Shown here piece after piece: positions 7,450 to 11,785 of a stretch of 11,785 nucleotides of DNA. Each line of letters opens with the position of its first letter. Position 1 is the first letter of the stretch. A program made the translations under genes and the position numbers. Under the pieces are notes generated by a model that saw nothing but the letters and a program-made list of their open reading frames with translations, did no database searches and was not told the origin of the DNA. This DNA comes from Phoronis ovalis (lineage: Eukaryota; Phoronida; Phoronidae): NCBI GenBank assembly GCA_028565635.1, contig JAOXYB010050325.1, forward strand, positions 1 through 11,785. Direction: 5' to 3'.

Positions 7450-8289
7450 CTTTAAATACGAGGAATGTGTGGAGAAATATGACACACTTGAATTATAAAT
7501 TAAAAATTGACATTATAGTATTTGGCCACGAAATTTTATTTTTTTAATTAAAAAAATTATAAAGGCAAATACGAATAACTTAGATACAGATATATAAAAA
7601 GCCCAAAAGCAAGCACCTTTCTTTCTAACATAAGTGATTATGACGATCGTGAAATAGTCATGCTCGCATATGGTAGATTATGCTTATTATTTACGTGGAA
7701 CATTTATTGGAACCTTTTCACCCCTTCTCTCTCTGGTACGCCTACTTATAAAAAGACAAATGAAAAAACTGCGAGTACATGGTACCTCCATATAATATAG
7801 CTAAAACAATTGTAGAATATTTCATTATTCTGCAATGTAAAAAGGTAAACGAAACATGTAACTAAATAATATGTATTTTTAATAACATACTACCATGCCA
7901 TTCCTTACCTGATAACAGAAAAGAACACTGCAATGTGATGACTACATTCGAATATTTTGTATAATATATATAACGAATACAACTAGACGACTAGTATATG
8001 AATAATGCTTATCATGCCGGTCATGATATTGGTACTATTTCGCTATCTGTGCTAATTGTAAACATAATTAATTAGTTAGTGTAAAAATACATGTACCTAT
8101 AATATATGCTTGTGTTGTACATCATTGGAAAGGATATACATTATAGAAGATTTCTAAATGCTAAGTTAAGATAATGTTAACTATTACAAGATTATTTAGA
8201 CAATGAAAGGAAAAAATGGGCGGATTTTAGTCCCCTGTTGACTTTTTACCTCGAAAAGACTACATCGTTTTACATAATAAAGCAGCACA
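7450..8289. other. AT-rich stretch upstream of the GCLC pseudogene, no exon recognised
   Basis: Upstream GCLC exons would be expected here on the minus strand, but none of the conserved motifs (TRNIR, FPRLG, WRPEY, EGTPG) is visible. A near-palindromic A/T block lies around 7539-7562. The minus-strand TTCTTTTCTGTTATCAG around 7914-7930 is acceptor-like but is followed by no recognisable coding block. Confidence 0.45.
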
Positions 8290-8456
8290 ATGTCCTCTAT
8301 ATGTACTAAAAACCTATTTAACACGGAAAAGTACACCTTCTTGAAGGCCGCGGGAAAAATCCTTCATCTAAAATCCACGAGATATCCTACTTTTTTCACG
8401 AGCAACACAGAATATTTAAAGCGTAACGCGAAGATGGTTCCATATCAGAAGATAAA

Positions 8457-8771
8457 ATGGAACCTGAACAAGCTGTTTCGCGGTTTGCATCTTTGTCAAA
8501 TATTCAGATCTCCGATTTAATTTTAAATAAGGCCTCTAGCAGCACAATGAAGAGTATAACATATTCTACAGACGTTTTCCGCGCTTACCTTGCTTACCAA
8601 AATGCACCTGAAATTGCGGGGAATCGAAAATGTATTCATTTTTGCCGCACTATGCAATATGGTCCTCGCGCACAGAACCGGTTAATAGCTAACAATCATT
8701 CGCGGATTTACAAAGAAAACCTAATCTTTTCAAACTTTCCAAGGCTTTACATACTTGAAATTGCGTTTTAA
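8457..8771 (+). mobile_element. Degraded tyrosine-recombinase-like ORF fragment (KIAA1958/DUF3504-like N-terminus)
   Basis: An ATG at 8457 opens 104 codons. Residues 8-45 (8478-8591) include FASLSNIQISDLILNK, KSITYSTDVFRAYL and the spacing between them. This resembles the N-terminal region of the tyrosine-recombinase-like proteins abundant in bivalve and other animal genomes: a phrase like F..LS..EI..LI..K.S, then K....A..VFR.YL. Those proteins descend from Crypton-type mobile elements. After residue 45 similarity is lost; other frames give only vague traces, so the copy seems frameshifted and truncated. No catalytic R-H-R-Y residues are present. A foldback palindrome begins 14 nt after the stop. 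The family call rests on memory of the motif, not on a search. Confidence 0.4.
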
Positions 8772-8784
8772 AGTGTTAACTAAA

Positions 8785-8887
8785 ACAAATATTGGTCAGG
8801 TAACTGAACAATATGGCGGCCTCGACCAATAAACGCTTTTTCGAACACTATTTCGCCATATTGTTCAGTTACCCGACCAATATTTGT
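8785..8887. repeat. Foldback palindrome: 34-bp arms, 33 of 34 paired, 35-nt loop
   Basis: The left arm 8785-8818 (ACAAATATTGGTCAGG...GGCG) and right arm 8854-8887 are inverted copies with one mismatch (A at 8798 against C at 8874). The arms contain GGTAACTGAACAATATGGCG. The loop 8819-8853 contains GACCAAT, the same word as in the right arm. Such near-perfect arms in an otherwise decayed region suggest a recent MITE-like or hairpin-forming insertion. Its position just after the recombinase-like fragment may mean it is an element end, but this is not shown. Confidence 0.85.
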
Positions 8888-9782
8888 ATAATACATTATA
8901 CGTGCAAAGTTGTCCATGATTAAAATTGCCATAATTTTTTAATTACAACTGTATCTGTCCAATATATCAGTCATGTCAACCTTTCTTTTTAATTTATCAC
9001 CATCAAAAGTAATTTCAATTTAATAGTTCTCCTCGGAATTGTAACACGTGTGAAGAGAATCCAAACGCTCTTTTTATGTGTTTTTTTTTAGATATGTGAA
9101 CTCTTTGGAAAATTCTGACAATAATTTCGACATATTGTTTTTTTTTAATAAAACAAAAGTCTAACAGAAATGTTTAAAACTGCTTTACGAACAATATATC
9201 TGTAGTCCTTACAGTTGCATGACAGCAACACGCACAGCAAGGTACTAATCGTAAATTTATAAAATCTGAATACTACATTGAGAAATGTATCTTAATAGCT
9301 TCCGTGTAATCTTTAGCCAGTTGATTATAAGTACATGTAGATTACAAAAAAATATTTTAAATGAATATCCTTTAAAGTTTACGCATTCTCAACAGAAAGG
9401 CATTCTGGTGGGTGTCAGTGCCTGAAAATCTCAACTTATATCGTTTAACACTTTCATATTTTATAGTTTCTTACCTCTAAATTCAAACATATCTTTAAGC
9501 GGTTAACTATATAATCAATTTATTGGTTTCTAATGTTGGTGTAGCTGAAATAAACTTCATATTAACACCATCAAATGGTAACATTTTACTGGATTTCTTT
9601 ATAATTGGTAATTTTGAAGAACTTGTACATAATGTAAATATGTGAGGAATAATTTAAACATTTGCATTTTTGTAGAATAGTAAAGGTAAAAATCACACAA
9701 AACTAAAGCAAACACTTTTTTTAAATAATTTAGTACAGGTAAGTGACAAAGGGGGGTGGAAAACCAGCGACCTGTATCTCAA
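8888..9782. other. AT-rich stretch, nothing recognised
   Basis: Homopolymer A and T runs are frequent (for example near 9083 and 9139). No open frame, splice-bounded homology or paired repeat was found. An isolated AG/GTAAGT-like site (CAGGTAAGTGAC near 9737) has no coding block beside it. Confidence 0.5.
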
Positions 9783-9864
9783 GCCTTCGTGACTCATTGG
9801 TTAATACATCTGGCTTTTCCTTTCTTACACATATCCAGTACAGGTTTGAATCTCACCGGGACCA
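9783..9864 (+). repeat. tRNA-derived SINE head or tRNA pseudogene
   Basis: TGACTCATTGG at 9790-9800 followed by TTAATAC fits an RNA polymerase III A box and D-loop. GGTTTGAATCT at 9843-9853 fits a B box with T-loop, 42 nt downstream. The unit ends CACCGGGACCA. CTGG and CCAG flank an over-long anticodon loop, and the 5' acceptor strand does not pair with CGGGACC, so this is not a functional tRNA. An A/T-rich tail with TATATGTATATATAG-like repeats follows, as in many SINEs. Confidence 0.55.
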
Positions 9865-10171
9865 TTATATGTTAGTAATAATATGTATATATAGTAAATG
9901 GTAATACGAACCACTTCTCTTGTAGTTAGATGTATATGTATATATCTCTATACTAGGTATTCTGTGGACTTTGAAGAAAATAGAGAGTTTTTTCTTTAGC
10001 TATAGGATAATACATGTAACCTAGCTAGGACAATATCAAACAGCCATAGAGTAATAGCTGAAACATCATACGTACATGTATAGGATATTCTGGTAACTTG
10101 CTGCCCCTATTTGTATAGGGTACAGAGACCTGAATCGGCTGATGGCTCTTGCCTATAAGTTTGATACAGTG
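9865..10171. other. AT-rich stretch between SINE and LINE relics
   Basis: It contains TATATATG/TATACTA simple-sequence runs near 9890-9955 and several TACATGTA words. It may include the LINE 3' tail: on the minus strand the frame continuing past 10172 reads HCIKLIGKSH, but nothing further can be aligned. Confidence 0.4.
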
Positions 10172-10726
10172 CTAAGTGGTGAGAAAATGTATTTCATCTT
10201 CAACATCCAAAAGTTTGCGTTGTTTACTTATTCTTTGTAGTACTGGAGTTGGCATAGATTTTAAATTTATCCAAGATTCAATGTGTAATTATCGTTAACT
10301 ATCTCTAAATCGCGTTAATGATGCACATTTGTCTCTGCCTTTAATTATATCTAAGTATTTCTTTCTTAAAATTGGCCTTAAATAATTTGTATGTCCTGAA
10401 TTTATCTGAAGATTTGCAAAATATATCACTATGCCACTAGTTTTGTGTATAGGTTTCGTCGACCAATGACTATCTTGAGAAATGATTTGTATAAACTTAC
10501 TGACTTAACCAGACATCTCCAAAACCGTGTTCATGTAAGATTTTCTTAACCCTTCACTCAAAGATATGTTGTCTTTTATGCAAGTTTTAATTTTAATGTT
10601 ATCTGATTTAATCAGATCATAATATGAAATTTCATCTAAGTTTGTTTTTAGCGAGACATTACTTTCTACACTTTTCCAAAATTTTATTCCCTGTATTTGT
10701 ATTTCCAAGTACCTACGCGTCTTAGT
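10172..10726 (-). mobile_element. Degraded LINE (non-LTR retrotransposon) reverse-transcriptase C-terminus
   Basis: One frame, open from a TGA at 10727 to a stop at 10505, includes RRYLEIQIQGIKFWKSVES, like the linker region of bivalve LINE polyproteins. Further along the strand come RTYKLFKANF, then in a shifted frame LRKKYLDIIKGRDKCASLTR (10369 downwards) with FRDS. After stops come LHIESW and RKLLDVEDEIHF ending at TAG 10172-10174. That order (KLF..F, YL......ALTRFR.S, L.IE..R, then the VEDE.HF part of the terminal zinc-knuckle) matches the C-terminal end of these elements, with the knuckle cysteines lost. It has several stops and frame changes, so the copy is dead and 5'-truncated. The family assignment is from motif memory. 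Confidence 0.55.
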
Positions 10727-11356
10727 TCACCTCTAACTACATTATTGGTGTACATGCAAAAGCTGTATTACATAAACGCCGGTGCAAATTTTCTACAGGA
10801 AATCTATCAGAGAGAGGAGTAAAACCTCAAATTTTAGCTTCATACGTTGCTACTGACGTGATCACTGTATCAAATAGTTTTCTGCAGGTGCTGTAGAAGT
10901 AGAAATAGATAGTGATAGACAGGCGCCCCCTGAGTGATAGATGATGTTTTAAGCTAAAGAAAGCTTATTGTTCTTTTTATTTTAAATTTAAGCGGGTTGC
11001 GTAGAATATGCCAGATCATCTATACCATACTTTTAGGTACACATAACTTGCGGCTATGGTTATATGTATTTGCTGTACAATAAGCCGGTGGCCAGTGCTT
11101 TTAAACTATATAAAGTTTAAATATATTCAATGAAATGACAAAAAAATACTACATGTGCCTCATGTTGATAGATTACTGTTAGTTGTAAAAATAATGGCAA
11201 AATTAACAGACTATCTAGTAGCAGTAATTCTCTAATTAGCTATTAATTTTAATAATTGTCAATTTGCTAAGTGTCAAAGTGTGTATAGTTCAAAACTCCT
11301 TTTCAAAATTACTTATGTAAAAATGCAGACCTTAACCCGACATATTAAAAGTTTTG
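10727..11356. other. 3' flank of the GPCR gene
   Basis: Noncoding sequence downstream of the receptor stop codon. ATTAAA at 11253-11248 (minus) is a possible polyadenylation signal. AGGCGCCCCCTGAG at 10921-10934 is a GC-rich island that partly resembles a CTCF core motif. No open frame or recognisable repeat was seen otherwise. Confidence 0.45.
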
Positions 11357-11785
11357 TTAAAGGTAAGTTGTCCGTACTTCAGTATTAACCAACTCCACCT
11401 TTCTGTTCGGTCCCTCGAATAAACAGTCATTTTGAGAAGTGTTTCTGTGTATCTGACAGCAACGGAAACATGTAAAATCCCTTCTGTTCCACAAACCTCT
11501 AACTACATTTTTGATCTTTGTGTTACGACTTATGTAAATATAAGGGTCACATATACTGTTTATATATGTAAAACCTAATAGTATAGGAACGCAGTAGTCT
11601 TCCAGGTAATCACTGATACTTAAACCTTGTGTATCGAGAATATTCAGATATAGTTCTAGTATTGAATACGGTAACCAGCATAAAGCAAAAGTACCAACGA
11701 TTAAAGAGGATGTCACACAGCCTTTCACAACTCTGCGCGTGCGAGCTGCCTGGTTTGTAGTTAGAGGAATGTGACGGTGCTGTAG
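11357..11785 (-). CDS. Rhodopsin-family (class A) GPCR, C-terminal part; runs off the window edge
   Basis: The frame is open from the window edge to TAA at 11357-11359 and gives 142 visible residues. Residues 1-24 are a basic third intracellular loop (AARTRRVVKG). TM6 covers about 25-47 and carries CWLP at 36-39, the class A toggle-switch motif. A short acidic extracellular loop follows. TM7 covers about 65-86 with NSICDPYIY at 76-84, the DPxxY form of NPxxY. Next come helix 8 and a tail with Cys106, Cys109 and Cys110, typical palmitoylation positions. Such receptors sit in the plasma membrane and couple ligand binding to G proteins. TM1-TM5 lie outside the window, so ligand and subfamily cannot be set. 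No ATG is needed here: the first in-frame Val-Lys is internal. Nothing in the visible part is broken. An ATTAAA about 105 nt past the stop (11253-11248) could be its polyadenylation signal. Confidence 0.85.
   Translation of the reverse strand, partial: LQHRHIPLTTNQAARTRRVVKGCVTSSLIVGTFALCWLPYSILELYLNILDTQGLSISDYLEDYCVPILLGFTYINSICDPYIYISRNTKIKNVVRGLWNRRDFTCFRCCQIHRNTSQNDCLFEGPNRKVELVNTEVRTTYL

Noticed and set aside
7539-7562. A/T palindrome around TTTTTTAATTAAAAAA
   Set aside because: Expected by chance in homopolymer-rich DNA.
8290-8520. 76-codon plus-strand frame before the recombinase-like ORF
   Set aside because: No recognisable similarity, and the following frame carries the family-like motif; the shared AGCAGCACAATG word (8281 and 8538) is short enough for chance.
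1-11785. CRISPR array, prokaryotic operon or phage-like system
   Set aside because: No regular spacer-repeat structure, no ribosome-binding-site-led gene runs, and clear eukaryotic intron structure.

Overview
This window looks like animal nuclear DNA, most likely from a marine lophotrochozoan such as a bivalve mollusc. It is AT-rich and stop-dense, with no operon-like packing. Coding homology occurs as short blocks flanked by AG/GT splice signals. TACATGTA-type words are frequent, and there are tRNA-derived and LINE-like repeat relics of a kind common in bivalve genomes. The taxon is an inference from style, not from a marker gene.

Two cellular genes are recognisable, both on the minus strand. 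At the right edge (11357-11785) is the 3' end of an apparently intact rhodopsin-family GPCR: third intracellular loop, TM6 with CWLP, TM7 with NSICDPYIY, and a cysteine-rich tail. In the middle (about 7449 down to 3427) lie seven blocks that align in order with the central and C-terminal parts of the catalytic subunit of glutamate-cysteine ligase (GCLC), the first enzyme of glutathione synthesis. Introns are retained and several splice phases still match. However, the blocks carry at least five in-frame stops, three frameshifts, an in-frame deletion, an eroded glycine-rich motif and a lost splice phase. The N-terminal part of the enzyme was not found. I read this as an unprocessed, 5'-truncated GCLC pseudogene. 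A diverged second copy of one of its exon-intron junctions lies at 1766-1945.

The rest is repeat-rich or featureless. From left to right: a degraded inverted-repeat element (150-735); a candidate minus-strand promoter with a GC box, TATA box and short first exon ending in GTAAGC (1292-1414), whose gene would continue off the left edge; a small GC-rich tRNA-like or exon-like island (2066-2123); and a two-copy direct repeat (2661-2776). After the pseudogene come a degraded tyrosine-recombinase-like ORF (8457-8771, plus) followed by a 34-bp foldback palindrome (8785-8887), a tRNA-like SINE head (9783-9864, plus), and a degraded LINE reverse-transcriptase C-terminus (10172-10726, minus).

No multi-gene system is visible. 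The most informative content is the exon-by-exon decay of the GCLC copy. The less explained items are the palindrome beside the recombinase relic and the promoter-like cluster at 1.3-1.4 kb. All homology calls were made by eye from remembered family motifs; no alignment or database search was run.
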